Positions 32,790 to 42,224 are shown, counted from the first letter of the stretch. The stretch is DNA of 64,000 bases from SCGC-AG-212-J23 sp035649175 (GCA_035649175.1 DASRKB010000084.1:54901-118900); one strand, 5' to 3'. Notes: generated by a model from the sequence alone, not told the origin. Made by a program: numbers and translations.

Positions 32790-34927
32790 GCTGCCTGGAG
32801 CTTAGCCACGGCGACGGCGAGCCACTTCACACCCTGCGCGCCGAAGTTCACCTGCACGCGCGTGTCGCTGCCCTGCCCCTCGGCGTCGACGATGACGCCG
32901 CTGCCGAACTTCGCGTGCACCACGGTCTGCCCTATGCGAAACCCGCCGATCTCACGGCCGTGGGGCTTCCTGGGAAAAGCGACCTGCGACTGGCGTGCAA
33001 AATCAGGCGTGAAGGCCTTCTGCCGCGTCAAGCGCGGAGTAAGCCACTTCATCAGCTCCCGCGGAATCTCCTCCAGGAAGCGCGAGGCGAGGTTGTAGCG
33101 CGTCTGGCCGTGCAGCATGCGGGTCTGGGCGTGCGAGAGGTAGAGCCGGCTGCGCGCGCGGGTAATCGCTACGTACGCAAGCCGGCGCTCCTCCTCCAGG
33201 CCGTCGCGCTCCATGACGCTCGACTCGTGGGGAAAGAGACCCTCTTCCAGCCCCGAGAGGAACACCACGTCGAACTCGAGGCCCTTCGCCGAGTGCACCG
33301 TCATAAGCTGCAGCGCGTCCTGCCCCTCGCCGGCCTGGTGCTCGCCCGCCTCCAGCGCGGCGTGGGTGAGGAAGGCGGTCAGCGGGTCGGCCGCCTCGCC
33401 CGACCCCAGTTCGCGCTCCTCCTCCGAGAACGTGGCGGCGGCGTTCACCAGCTCCTCCAGGTTCTGAATGCGGTCGGCGCCCTCGCGCTCATTCTTGTAA
33501 TGCTCGATGAGCCCGCTCTTGCGCACCACGACATCGACGAGCTCCTGCAGCGGCAGACCTTGCGTCTCGTTTTTCAGGTCCTCGATGAGCTTCCTGAAGA
33601 CGAGCGCCTTTCCGTCCGAAACCTTGAAGAGAGAGCACCCTTGCTGCTTCGCCGCGTCCTGAAGCTGCTCGATGGTGCGCGCGCCGATGCCGCGCGGCGG
33701 AAAGTTCGCGACGCGCAGGAATGCGTTGTCGTCGTCGGCTAGCGCGACCAGGCGCAGATAGGCGAGCGCGTGCTTGATCTCGGCGCGCTCGAAGAACCGC
33801 AGGCCGCCGTAGACCCGGTAGGGCACGCCTTGGGAGAACAACGCATGCTCCAGCACGCGCGACTGGGCATTCGAGCGGTAGAGCACCGCCATCTGCGAGC
33901 GCGGCGTGCCCTCGCGCGCGAGCGCCTGCACTTCGTCGACGATCCAGCGCGCCTCGTCCGTGTCGGACTCGCCCTCGAAGACGCGGATCGGCTCGCCCGC
34001 GCCGGCGGCGGTCCACAGGTTCTTGCCCAGGCGCTTGCGGTTGTTGGCGATGAGCGCGTTGGCGGCGTCGAGGATGTTGCCGTGCGAGCGGTAGTTCTGC
34101 TCCAGGCGCACCACGTGGCGCACGCGGAACTCGCGCTCGAAGTCGGCCATGTTGCCCACGTGGGCGCCGCGGAAGGTGTAGATCGACTGGTCGTCGTCGC
34201 CAACGCAGAAGAAGCAGTTCTGGTTGGAGAAGAGCTTCAGCCACCGGTACTGCAGGCGGTTGGTGTCCTGGAACTCGTCGACCAGGATGTGGCGGAAACG
34301 CTGCGAGTAGTGCCCGCGCAGCACTTCATTATTCTTCAGTAGCTCGTAGCTTCGCAGCAGCAGCTCGGGGAAGTCGACCACGCCCTCGCGCCGGCACTGC
34401 TCATCGTAGGCAGCGTAGAGCTCGACGAGGCGCCGCGCCTGCTCGTCGCCGGGAGGCACCGCGGAAGCGCGCACGCCCTCTTCCTTCTGGGCGTTGACGA
34501 AATACTGCGTCTCGCGCGGCGGAAGGCGGTCCTCGTCGACGTTGAGCGACCTCGACAAACGCTTGATGGCCGCGAGCTGGTCCTGGGAGTCGAGGATCTG
34601 GAAAGCCTGTGGCAACCCGGCCTCGCGGTGGTGCGCGCGCAGCATGCGGTTGCACAAGCCGTGGAAGGTGCCGACCCACATGCCGCGCGGGTTGGTGGGC
34701 AGCATGGCCGTGACGCGCGTAAGCATCTCGCGCGCCGCCTTGTTGGTGAAGGTGACCGCAAGGAGCTGTGACGGCGCGACGCGGCCGCTCTTGACGAGCC
34801 AGGCGATGCGCGTCGTGAGCACGCGCGTCTTGCCGCTCCCCGCGCCGGCAAGAATGAGCCCGTGCTCATCGGGTAGGGTGACGGCGGCGAGCTGCTCCGG
34901 GTTGAGGTGTTCGAGGTGAAGCGACAA
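32786..34927 (-). CDS. uvrD: DNA helicase II (UvrD/PcrA, superfamily 1)
   Basis: 713 residues, usual length. Walker A GAGSGKTRVL, motif Ia VTFTNKAAREM, the DEFQDTN Walker B, QSIYTFRGA, LEQNYRS, VHSAKGLEFD and the VAITRAR motif are all intact. The C-terminal Tudor-like segment (GQTVVHAKFGSGVIVDAEG) that contacts RNA polymerase in UvrD is present. A 3'-5' helicase for mismatch and excision repair. It is divergent from leuS with a 66-nt spacer. Confidence 0.95.
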   Translation of the reverse strand: MSLHLEHLNPEQLAAVTLPDEHGLILAGAGSGKTRVLTTRIAWLVKSGRVAPSQLLAVTFTNKAAREMLTRVTAMLPTNPRGMWVGTFHGLCNRMLRAHHREAGLPQAFQILDSQDQLAAIKRLSRSLNVDEDRLPPRETQYFVNAQKEEGVRASAVPPGDEQARRLVELYAAYDEQCRREGVVDFPELLLRSYELLKNNEVLRGHYSQRFRHILVDEFQDTNRLQYRWLKLFSNQNCFFCVGDDDQSIYTFRGAHVGNMADFEREFRVRHVVRLEQNYRSHGNILDAANALIANNRKRLGKNLWTAAGAGEPIRVFEGESDTDEARWIVDEVQALAREGTPRSQMAVLYRSNAQSRVLEHALFSQGVPYRVYGGLRFFERAEIKHALAYLRLVALADDDNAFLRVANFPPRGIGARTIEQLQDAAKQQGCSLFKVSDGKALVFRKLIEDLKNETQGLPLQELVDVVVRKSGLIEHYKNEREGADRIQNLEELVNAAATFSEEERELGSGEAADPLTAFLTHAALEAGEHQAGEGQDALQLMTVHSAKGLEFDVVFLSGLEEGLFPHESSVMERDGLEEERRLAYVAITRARSRLYLSHAQTRMLHGQTRYNLASRFLEEIPRELMKWLTPRLTRQKAFTPDFARQSQVAFPRKPHGREIGGFRIGQTVVHAKFGSGVIVDAEGQGSDTRVQVNFGAQGVKWLAVAVAKLQAA

Positions 34928-34975
34928 GCTGCCGATTCTAATTCAGCGTTGCTGCGTCCGGGCGGCGGGCAGCCA

Positions 34976-34981
34976 TATAAT
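34976..34981 (+). promoter_or_regulatory. consensus -10 element of leuS
   Basis: A perfect TATAAT 13 nt upstream of the leuS ATG, so the predicted transcript starts about 5 nt before the start codon. The -35 region is weak (TTGCTG at 34949 is too far). No Shine-Dalgarno sequence is visible. Confidence 0.55.
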
Positions 34982-34993
34982 TCGCCGCTTCCC

Positions 34994-37579
34994 ATGAAAG
35001 AAGCTTACGAGCCGCAGACGGTGGAGCGCGAAGCCCAGCAGTTCTGGGAAAGTCAGCGTTCGTTCCACGTCGGCGAGGATCCCGCGCGGCAGAAGTTCTA
35101 TTGTCTGTCCATGTTCCCGTATCCCTCGGGGAAGCTGCACATGGGGCACGTAAGAAACTACACGATCGGCGATGTCCTCACCCGCCATCACCGCATGCGC
35201 GGCGCGAACGTGCTGCAGCCGATGGGCTGGGACGCGTTCGGCCTGCCGGCGGAGAACGCCGCGATGGCGAACCGCGTGCCGCCGGCGAAGTGGACCTACG
35301 ACAACATCGCCACCATGAAGTCGCAGCTGAAAAGCCTCGGCTTCGCCCTCGACTGGGCGCGCGAGCTCGCCACCTGCAGCCCCGACTACTACAAGTGGAA
35401 CCAGTGGCTCTTCACGCGCCTCTTCAAGAAAGGCCTCGCCTACAAGAAGACCGGCGTGGTGAACTGGGATCCGGTCGACCAGACCGTGCTCGCCAACGAG
35501 CAGGTGATCGAGGGCCGCGGCTGGCGCACCGGCGCGCTCGTCGAGAAGCGCGAGATCCCGATGTATTTCCTGCGCATCACCGCCTACGCGGAGGAGCTCC
35601 TCGCGGCGCTCGACCGGCTTCCCGGCTGGCCGGAGCAGGTGAAGCTGATGCAGAAGAACTGGATCGGCAAGTCGGAAGGCGTCCGGATTGGTTTTGAGTA
35701 TGAGATGCAAGACCAGAAATCGGTGCTATGGGTGTTCACCACGCGCGCCGACACGCTGATGGGCGCGACTTTCATGGCCGTAGCCGCGGAGCATCCGATC
35801 GCCGTTTCCGCTTCCCGGAAGAACCCCGAACTCCAAGCGTTCGTCGAGGAATGCAAGAAGGGCGCGGTCATGGAGGCCGACCTCGCGCAGATCGAGAAGA
35901 AGGGCATGCCGACCGGCATGTTCGTGACGCACCCGCTCAGCGGCGAGAAGCTCCCCGTCTGGGTCGGCAACTACGTCCTCATGGGCTACGGCGAGGGCGC
36001 GGTAATGGGCGTGCCCGCGCACGACGAGCGCGACTACGCGTTCGCGCTCCAGTACCAGCTGCCGATCAAGCCGGTAATCCGGCATCCCTTGGGCGACACC
36101 GTTCCGCCGCCGTGGAAGTCCGAGTACGCCGAGCACGGCGTGTGCATCAACTCCGGCCCCTACGATGGATTGCCTTTCGAGAAGGCGGTCGATGCGATCG
36201 CGGCCGACCTGAAGGCGAAGGGCCTGGGCGAGAAGCAGGTGCAGTGGCGCCTGCGCGACTGGGGCATCTCGCGCCAGCGCTACTGGGGCACGCCGATCCC
36301 GATCGTGCACTGCGCCGCGTGCGGCGACGTGCCGGTGCCCGACGAGCAGCTGCCGGTGGTACTGCCCGAGGACGTGGTGCCCGACGGCACCGGCAACCCG
36401 CTCAACAAGCGCGCTTCCTACGTCGACACCCCGTGCCCGTCGTGCGGCAAGCCCGCGCGGCGCGAGACCGACACCATGGACACCTTCGTTGATTCGTCCT
36501 GGTACTTCGCGCGCTTTGCGTGCCCCGCGCAGGACAAGACGATGCTCGACGAGCGGGCCAACTACTGGATGCCGGTCGACCAGTACATCGGCGGCATCGA
36601 GCACGCGATCCTGCATCTGCTCTATTCGCGCTTCTTCCAGCGCGCCATGCAGGAGGAGACCGGCCTGATGCGCGGCGTCGACGAGCCCTTCACCAACCTG
36701 CTCACCCAGGGCATGGTGCTCGCCGAGTCCTACTACACCGACGCGGGCGGCCGGCGCGAGTGGGTCAATCCCTCGCAGGTCGAAGTCGAGCGCGACGCCG
36801 ACGGGAAGATCGTCTCGGCGAAGACGAAGGACGGCAGGCCCGTCATTCATGACGGCATGGGCACCATGTCGAAGTCGAAGAACAACGGCGTCGATCCGCA
36901 GGAGCTGATCGAGAAGTACGGCGCGGACACCGCCCGCTTCTTCGTGATCGCCACCGCGCCCCCGACCAACACCCTCGAATGGTCGGACAACGGGGTAGCC
37001 GGGGCCTACCGATTCATGAAGAGACTCTGGAGCTTCGGCGCCGGCTTCGGCAGGGCGCAGGGCGCCGGGGTGAATCCGTCGAGTCTCGACGCCGCGCTCA
37101 AGGCGGCACGTTTCCAGATTCATGCCGTGCTGAGGCAGGCCAACTACGACATGGGCAAGCATCAGTTCAACACCGTGGCGACCGCCGGCAACAAGATCTT
37201 CAACGTGCTGGACGAGCTGCCGCGAGACGACGCCGCTCGTGCGCTCCTCGAGGAGGGGTTTTCGATCCTGCTGCGGCTGCTCTCGCCGATCACGCCGCAT
37301 GTCACGCATCACCTCTGGCGTGAGCTCGGCTTCGGCGAGGACATCATGAAGGCCGCCTGGCCCGAGCCCGACCCTAAGGCGCTCGAGCAGGACGAGGTCG
37401 AGCTCGTGGTGCAGGTGAACGGGAAGCTGCGCGGCTCCATCCGCGTGCCCAAGGCCGCCGACCGCGCCGCGATTGAAGAGCTGGCTTTGACGAACGCCAA
37501 CGTGCAGCGCTTCGTGTCCGGACAGCAGGTCAAGAAGGTCGTCGTCGTTCCGGGGCGACTGGTGAACCTGGTCGTTTGA
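34994..37579 (+). CDS. leuS: leucyl-tRNA synthetase
   Basis: 861 residues. Class I motif HMGHVRN (the HIGH box), the CP1 editing domain and the signature loop TMSKSKNNG, where the usual first Lys of KMSKS is Thr. A four-cysteine zinc-type insert is visible (CAACGDVPVPDEQ ... CPSCGKPARR). ATG 34994 gives the normal N-terminus (MKEAYEPQTVEREAQQFW); the frame extends upstream into uvrD but there is no homology there. The last codons overlap lptE as TTGA. Confidence 0.96.
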   Translation: MKEAYEPQTVEREAQQFWESQRSFHVGEDPARQKFYCLSMFPYPSGKLHMGHVRNYTIGDVLTRHHRMRGANVLQPMGWDAFGLPAENAAMANRVPPAKWTYDNIATMKSQLKSLGFALDWARELATCSPDYYKWNQWLFTRLFKKGLAYKKTGVVNWDPVDQTVLANEQVIEGRGWRTGALVEKREIPMYFLRITAYAEELLAALDRLPGWPEQVKLMQKNWIGKSEGVRIGFEYEMQDQKSVLWVFTTRADTLMGATFMAVAAEHPIAVSASRKNPELQAFVEECKKGAVMEADLAQIEKKGMPTGMFVTHPLSGEKLPVWVGNYVLMGYGEGAVMGVPAHDERDYAFALQYQLPIKPVIRHPLGDTVPPPWKSEYAEHGVCINSGPYDGLPFEKAVDAIAADLKAKGLGEKQVQWRLRDWGISRQRYWGTPIPIVHCAACGDVPVPDEQLPVVLPEDVVPDGTGNPLNKRASYVDTPCPSCGKPARRETDTMDTFVDSSWYFARFACPAQDKTMLDERANYWMPVDQYIGGIEHAILHLLYSRFFQRAMQEETGLMRGVDEPFTNLLTQGMVLAESYYTDAGGRREWVNPSQVEVERDADGKIVSAKTKDGRPVIHDGMGTMSKSKNNGVDPQELIEKYGADTARFFVIATAPPTNTLEWSDNGVAGAYRFMKRLWSFGAGFGRAQGAGVNPSSLDAALKAARFQIHAVLRQANYDMGKHQFNTVATAGNKIFNVLDELPRDDAARALLEEGFSILLRLLSPITPHVTHHLWRELGFGEDIMKAAWPEPDPKALEQDEVELVVQVNGKLRGSIRVPKAADRAAIEELALTNANVQRFVSGQQVKKVVVVPGRLVNLVV

Positions 37580-38058
37580 GGCGCGCCCTCGTCCTCGCGC
37601 TCGCCGTCGCGCTCGCCGGTTGCGGCTTCAAGATGCGCGGCTCGGCGACGGTGCCCTTCGACACCGTCTACATCCCCGACGTGACGAGCGGCATCAAGCT
37701 CGACCTGAAGCGCAACATCCAGACCGGCACCAACGCGCGCGTGGTCGACTCGCCGAAGGGAGCGCAGGCGATCCTGCAGTTCACCCACGAGTCGCGCGGC
37801 AAGGAGATTGTCTCGCTGACCACCGCCGGGCGAGTGCGCGAGTACCAGCTTCAGTACCGCGTGGGCTTCCAGGTGCACGACGGCAAGGGACACCAGTACG
37901 TCGCGCCCACCACGATCCAGCTTTCGCGCGACGTGACCTTCGACGACGCCCAAGTGCTCGCCAAGGAATCGGAGGAGCAGCTCCTCTTCCGCGACATGCA
38001 GAACGACATGGTGCAGCAGATCATGCGGCGCCTCGCCGCCGCGCAGTCGGCGAAGTAA
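37576..38058 (+). CDS. lptE: LPS-assembly lipoprotein LptE
   Basis: 160 residues from TTG 37576. Signal peptide with lipobox LAGC (lipidation at C16), then GFKMRGSATVPFDTVYIPD, the usual LptE start after the cysteine. It plugs the LptD barrel in the outer membrane for lipopolysaccharide export. It is translationally linked to leuS (TTGA) and holA (TAATG), the standard leuS-lptE-holA order of beta- and gammaproteobacteria. Confidence 0.93.
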   Translation: MRRALVLALAVALAGCGFKMRGSATVPFDTVYIPDVTSGIKLDLKRNIQTGTNARVVDSPKGAQAILQFTHESRGKEIVSLTTAGRVREYQLQYRVGFQVHDGKGHQYVAPTTIQLSRDVTFDDAQVLAKESEEQLLFRDMQNDMVQQIMRRLAAAQSAK

Positions 38059-39029
38059 TGGAGCTGCGCGCGGACCAACTGCGCGCGCATCTCGAGCGCA
38101 GCCTGTCGCCCGTATACGCTGTGCACGGCGACGAGCCGTTGCTCGCGCTAGAGGCCGCCGATGCGGTTCGTGCCGCCGCCCGTCGCGCTGGCTACGCCGA
38201 GCGCGAGGTCTACGAGCCGGGGCGCGGCTTCGACTGGGGCGAGTTTCGCCATGCGAGCGCGAGCGTGTCTCTCTTCGGCGAGCGAAAGCTCGTCGAGCTG
38301 CGCCTGACGAGCGGCAAGGTCGCCGCGCCCGCCGCCGAGGCGCTTGTAGGCTGGTGCGAGGCACCGAGCGCCGAGGCGCTCCTGCTCGTCACCATGCCGC
38401 GGCCGGAAGGCCCGGGCTGGTGGAAGGCCCCCTGGTTCACAGCGCTCAAGTCTGCGGGGGTGGTGGTCGGCGTTGAGCCGGTATCGCGGCAGGCGCTGCC
38501 CGACTGGCTGCGCCAGCGGCTCGCGCTCCAGAAGCAGCATGCGGCGGTCGAGGTCCTCGCCTGGCTCGCCGATCGCGTCGAGGGCAATCTGCTCGCCGCG
38601 CACCAAGAACTGCAGAAGCTCGCGCTCATCGCGCCCGAGGGCGAGCTCGACCTCACCACCGTGCGGGAAGCGACCGCCGACGTCGCCCGCTATGACCCCT
38701 ACCTGGCCGCCGAGGCATTGGTCGCGGGCGACGCGGCGCGCTACGTCCGCGTAATCGGGGGCCTGCGAGCCGAGGGCGAGCAGCCCACCTTCGTGCTGCA
38801 CGTCATCTCGAGCGCGCTCTTCGGCCTGCAGGGACGGGGACGCGTGTTCCACAAGGCGCTCGCGCGGGCGCTCGAGGCGGCCGCAGGCAGGCAGCGCCCC
38901 GCCGCGATCGAGCGCGCGCTGCGCCACGCCGCGCGCATCGACCGCGCGATCAAGGGCGTCGGGGGGGGGGACCCATGGGAAGAGCTGATCGTGCTTGGGC
39001 TAAACTTGGCCGATGGATCAGGCGCTTAA
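38058..39029 (+). CDS. holA: DNA polymerase III delta subunit
   Basis: 323 residues. The clamp-loader subunit that opens the sliding clamp. N-terminal RAHLERSLSPVYAVHGDEPLLALEAAD is a degenerate nucleotide-binding core; C-terminal helices include ERALRHAARIDRAIKGVGGGDPWEELIVLGL. A run of ten G (38961-38970) encodes the GGG near the end; the frame continues correctly after it. Start ATG 38058 overlaps the lptE stop, and the end overlaps proA by 17 nt. Confidence 0.92.
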   Translation: MELRADQLRAHLERSLSPVYAVHGDEPLLALEAADAVRAAARRAGYAEREVYEPGRGFDWGEFRHASASVSLFGERKLVELRLTSGKVAAPAAEALVGWCEAPSAEALLLVTMPRPEGPGWWKAPWFTALKSAGVVVGVEPVSRQALPDWLRQRLALQKQHAAVEVLAWLADRVEGNLLAAHQELQKLALIAPEGELDLTTVREATADVARYDPYLAAEALVAGDAARYVRVIGGLRAEGEQPTFVLHVISSALFGLQGRGRVFHKALARALEAAAGRQRPAAIERALRHAARIDRAIKGVGGGDPWEELIVLGLNLADGSGA

Positions 39030-40281
39030 GCAGGCGTCGGAGGTTCGCGAGCTCGGCCGCGCCGCGCGTGCGGCGGCTCGCGCGGTCGCGCGCGCCGACA
39101 CCGACGCCAAGAACCGCGCTCTTGCCGCGATGGCGGCCGAGATCCGCGGCCAGTCCGCGGCTATCTTGAAGGCCAATACCGCGGACGTCGCGCGCGCCCG
39201 GGGCGCGGGGCGCGATTCGGCCTTCGTCGACAGGCTGACGCTCAACCAGGCCCTGGTGGAGCAGATGGCCGAAGGCATCGAGCAGGTCGCGGCGCTCGCC
39301 GACCCGGTCGGGGCGATCTCGGAGCGGGTGCGCCGGCCGACCGGCATCGAGGTCGCGAAAATGCGCGTGCCGATCGGCGTCGTGGCGATCATCTACGAGT
39401 CCCGCCCGAACGTCACCGCCGACGCCGCGGCGCTGTGCGTGAAGTCGGGCAACGCCTGCATCCTGCGCGGCGGCTCCGAGGCCCTGGAGTCGAACCGCGC
39501 GATCGCGCGCTGCGTGCGCACCGGCCTCGGGCACGCCGGGCTGCCGTTCGCCACGGTGCAGCTCGTCGACACGGCCGACCGCGCCGCCGTCGGTGAGCTC
39601 ATCACCATGACCGAGTACATCGACATTCTGGTGCCGCGCGGCGGCAAGTCGCTCATCGAGCGGCTCGCGCGCGAGTCGCGCATCCCGATGATCAAGCACC
39701 TCGACGGCGTGTGCCATGTCTACATCGACGACAGCGCCGACCCCGACATGGCGGTTCGCATCGCCGACAACGCGAAGACCCAGCGCTACGGCACCTGCAA
39801 TACGATGGAAACGCTCCTTGTGGCGGAAGGGATCGCCGAGCGAGTCCTTCCCCGCATTGGGAGAATTTTTGCCGAGAAGCAGGTCGAGATGCACGCTGAT
39901 CCGGCGGCGCGAACGCTGATCCCGGACGCCAAGGCAGTGACTGAGAAGGATTACGCCACGGAGTGGCTCGCCCCGGTGGTGTCGATCCGCGTGGTGCCCG
40001 ACCTGGACGCCGCCATCGAGCACATCGCCAAGTACGGCTCGCAGCACACCGACGCCATCGTGGCCGGGGACCGCCAGCGCGCCGAGCGCTTCCTGCGCGA
40101 GGTCGACTCGAGCTCGGTGATGTGGAATGCATCGACGCGCTTCGCCGACGGCTACGAGTACGGACTCGGGGCCGAGATCGGCATCTCGACGGACAAGCTC
40201 CACGCCCGCGGCCCGGTCGGGCTCGAGGGTCTGACGACGCAGAAGTACGTCGTGCTCGGACACGGCGAGATCCGCACCTGA
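39013..40281 (+). CDS. proA: gamma-glutamyl phosphate reductase
   Basis: 422 residues. It reduces glutamyl phosphate to glutamate semialdehyde with NADPH in proline synthesis. The catalytic cysteine lies in QRYGTCNTMETLLV; EVAKMRVPIGVVAIIYESRPNVT and TRFADGYEYGLGAEIGISTDKLHARGPVGL are family hallmarks. proB is not in the window. The stop overlaps the CTG start of nadD. Confidence 0.97.
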   Translation: MDQALKQASEVRELGRAARAAARAVARADTDAKNRALAAMAAEIRGQSAAILKANTADVARARGAGRDSAFVDRLTLNQALVEQMAEGIEQVAALADPVGAISERVRRPTGIEVAKMRVPIGVVAIIYESRPNVTADAAALCVKSGNACILRGGSEALESNRAIARCVRTGLGHAGLPFATVQLVDTADRAAVGELITMTEYIDILVPRGGKSLIERLARESRIPMIKHLDGVCHVYIDDSADPDMAVRIADNAKTQRYGTCNTMETLLVAEGIAERVLPRIGRIFAEKQVEMHADPAARTLIPDAKAVTEKDYATEWLAPVVSIRVVPDLDAAIEHIAKYGSQHTDAIVAGDRQRAERFLREVDSSSVMWNASTRFADGYEYGLGAEIGISTDKLHARGPVGLEGLTTQKYVVLGHGEIRT

Positions 40282-40835
40282 GCCTGGGCATCCTCGGCGG
40301 CACCTTCGACCCGATTCACAACGCGCACCTTGCGATGGCGCGCGCCGCGCTCACCCACCTGGGCCTGGAGAAGATCCTCTGGATCCCCACCGGCACCACG
40401 CGCTACCGCAACCCGGCGGTGGCCTCGGCGCATCACCGGCTCGAGATGCTGCAGCTCGCGCTCCAGGGCGACGCGCACGCCGAGGTCGATGCGCGCGAGC
40501 TCTCGCCGGGCGCCTCCGGCTACACCGTCGACACGCTGCACGAGCTCAAGCTCGAGAACGGCGACACCCCGCTGTGGCTGCTAATGGGCGCGGACCAGTA
40601 TGGGAAGCTCGACACCTGGCACCGCCCCGGGGAGGTACGCCGGCTCGCTCGCATCGCGGTGTTCGCGCGGCCAGGCTGGGCTCTGCCCGACGGCGAGGCA
40701 ACCGCGATTCCCATCGAGCCGATGCGGATCTCGGCGAGCGACATCCGCGCGCGCGTGGCACGCGGCGAGGACGTCTCTGGCCTCGTGCCATCGGCGGTCG
40801 CGAACTATATCGCCACGCAGGGGCTCTACCGCTAG
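40278..40835 (+). CDS. nadD: nicotinate-nucleotide adenylyltransferase
   Basis: 185 residues. It adds AMP to nicotinate mononucleotide in NAD synthesis. GILGGTFDPIHNAHL is the (T/H)xGH-type nucleotidyltransferase head, WLLMGADQYGKLDTWHRP the substrate region, and MRISASDIRARVARGED the C-terminal SxTxxR-like motif. The protein must begin at or just before SLGILGG, and the only codon available is CTG (40278, overlapping the proA stop as CTGA; or 40284). No ATG, GTG or TTG fits. Confidence 0.92.
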   Translation: MSLGILGGTFDPIHNAHLAMARAALTHLGLEKILWIPTGTTRYRNPAVASAHHRLEMLQLALQGDAHAEVDARELSPGASGYTVDTLHELKLENGDTPLWLLMGADQYGKLDTWHRPGEVRRLARIAVFARPGWALPDGEATAIPIEPMRISASDIRARVARGEDVSGLVPSAVANYIATQGLYR

Positions 40836-41218
40836 TGGACATCCGCAAGAAGCAGCGCATCGTGGTCGACGCCCTCGAGGACGTGAAGGGCCGCGACATC
40901 CTGGTGTTCAACACCGCGCGCATGCCCTCGATGTTCGAGCGCGTGGTCATCGCGAGCGGCGAGTCGAACCGCCAGGTGCGCGCGCTGGCCGACCGTGTGC
41001 AGGAAAAGGTGCGCGAGAGCGGCTCGCGCGTCTACGGCGTCGAGGGCGAGGCGAGCGGCGAGTGGGTGCTGGTCGACCTCGGCGACGTCGTAGTGCACAT
41101 CATGCACCCGGCGGTGCGCGACTTCTACAACCTCGAGGAAGTCTGGGGCGGCAAGCGCGTCACGCTGAAGAGGAAGGCATCGCGTGCCACGGCTGCACGT
41201 CGTCGCCCTCGACGCTAG
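40835..41218 (+). CDS. rsfS: ribosomal silencing factor RsfS
   Basis: 127 residues from GTG 40835, overlapping the nadD stop by 1 nt. VVDALEDVKGRDILVFNTA, VIASGESNRQVRALAD and WVLVDLGDVVVHIMHPAVRDFYNLEEVWG are the RsfS/Iojap core. It binds ribosomal protein L14 and keeps subunits apart under starvation. A basic tail (RKASRATAARRRPRR) is extra and arises where the gene overlaps rlmH by 35 nt. Confidence 0.94.
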   Translation: MDIRKKQRIVVDALEDVKGRDILVFNTARMPSMFERVVIASGESNRQVRALADRVQEKVRESGSRVYGVEGEASGEWVLVDLGDVVVHIMHPAVRDFYNLEEVWGGKRVTLKRKASRATAARRRPRR

Positions 41219-41588
41219 GCTGCCCGCCTGGGCCGAGCAGGCCTGCGCCGGCTACACGAAGCGCATGCCGCGGGGCTATGAAGTCTCGCGAACCACGACG
41301 AAGGCGGCCAAGTTGAGAATCTCACTGCCCAAGAAAGCCCGCTTGGTGGCTCTCGACGAGCGCGGTCGCGACCTGGACACCAAGGCGTTCAGCAAGCTGC
41401 TCCTCGAGGAGACCGTGTTCCTCGTCGGCGGGCCCGACGGGCTCCCTGAGGATGCGAAGAAAGCGGCGGCGCTGGTGCTGCGCCTGTCTTCGCTCACGCT
41501 GCCGCACGCGCTCGCGCAGGTCGTGCTCCTCGAGCAGATGTACCGCGCCGCGACACTGCTCACCGGCCACCCTTACCATCGGGTATAG
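41184..41588 (+). CDS. rlmH: 23S rRNA pseudouridine(1915) N3-methyltransferase, shortened
   Basis: 134 residues from GTG 41184. The SPOUT knot is clear: VFLVGGPDGLPEDAKKAA and LSSLTLPHALAQVVLLEQMYRAATLLTGHPYHRV. The family norm is about 155 residues; the missing ~20 lie between the N-terminal strand and the LVALDERG strand, where only TTTKAAKLRIS remains. The SAM-binding part is intact, so it is probably functional. It overlaps rsfS by 35 nt. Confidence 0.88.
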   Translation: MPRLHVVALDARLPAWAEQACAGYTKRMPRGYEVSRTTTKAAKLRISLPKKARLVALDERGRDLDTKAFSKLLLEETVFLVGGPDGLPEDAKKAAALVLRLSSLTLPHALAQVVLLEQMYRAATLLTGHPYHRV

Positions 41589-41595
41589 TTTTTTC

Positions 41596-42216
41596 ATGGT
41601 CGGCCTTCCGGAGCGTGGTATCTATCTCGCCTCGCGCAGCCCGCGGCGGCGGGAGCTGCTCTCGCAGATCGGCGTACGCTACCACCTCCTGCTCTTCCGC
41701 TCGCGCCCCGGCGAGCCTGACGAGGTCGACGAGACGCCCATTGCCGGGGAGGAGCCGGCCGCGTATGTCGAGCGGATGGCGCGCGCCAAGGCCGAGGCGG
41801 GCTGGCGCCGCCTGCTCCAGCGCAACCTGCCGCCGGCGCCGGTGCTCGCCGCGGACACCACCGTCGCGCTCGAGGGGCGCATCCTTGGCAAGCCCGCGGG
41901 CCGCGAAGACGCCGCGGCGATGCTGGCCGCGCTCTCGGGCCGCACGCACGAGGTGCTCACCGCCGCGGCGCTCAAGCACGACGACTGGCTGGAGAGCGCG
42001 GTCTCGCGCTCGGAAGTGCGGCTCAAGGCCCTGACGGAAGAGGAGATCCGCCAGTACGTGGTGACCGGGGAATGCGACGACAAGGCCGGCGCCTACGCGA
42101 TCCAGGGCCGCGCGGCGCGTTTCGTGGTCGAGCTGCGCGGGAGCTATTCCGGCGTCATGGGGCTGGCGCTCTACGAGACGAGCCTGCTGCTCGAGAAGCT
42201 GCCGCTGCGCCGCTGA
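41596..42216 (+). CDS. maf: Maf-like nucleotide pyrophosphatase
   Basis: 206 residues. YLASRSPRRRELLSQIGV, LAADTTVALEGRILGKP, GRTHEVLTAAAL and CDDKAGAYAIQGRAARFV are the Maf motifs, with the acidic DDKAGAY segment of the YhdE/dTTP-UTP branch. It hydrolyses non-canonical or excess nucleoside triphosphates. ATG 41596, 7 nt after rlmH. Confidence 0.92.
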   Translation: MVGLPERGIYLASRSPRRRELLSQIGVRYHLLLFRSRPGEPDEVDETPIAGEEPAAYVERMARAKAEAGWRRLLQRNLPPAPVLAADTTVALEGRILGKPAGREDAAAMLAALSGRTHEVLTAAALKHDDWLESAVSRSEVRLKALTEEEIRQYVVTGECDDKAGAYAIQGRAARFVVELRGSYSGVMGLALYETSLLLEKLPLRR

Positions 42217-42224
42217 GCCCGCGC

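Noticed and set aside
38961..39029. Frameshift in holA at the G10 tract
   Set aside because: The residues after the tract (DPWEELIVLGL) fit the expected HolA C-terminus and the overlap with proA, so the given length is taken as right.
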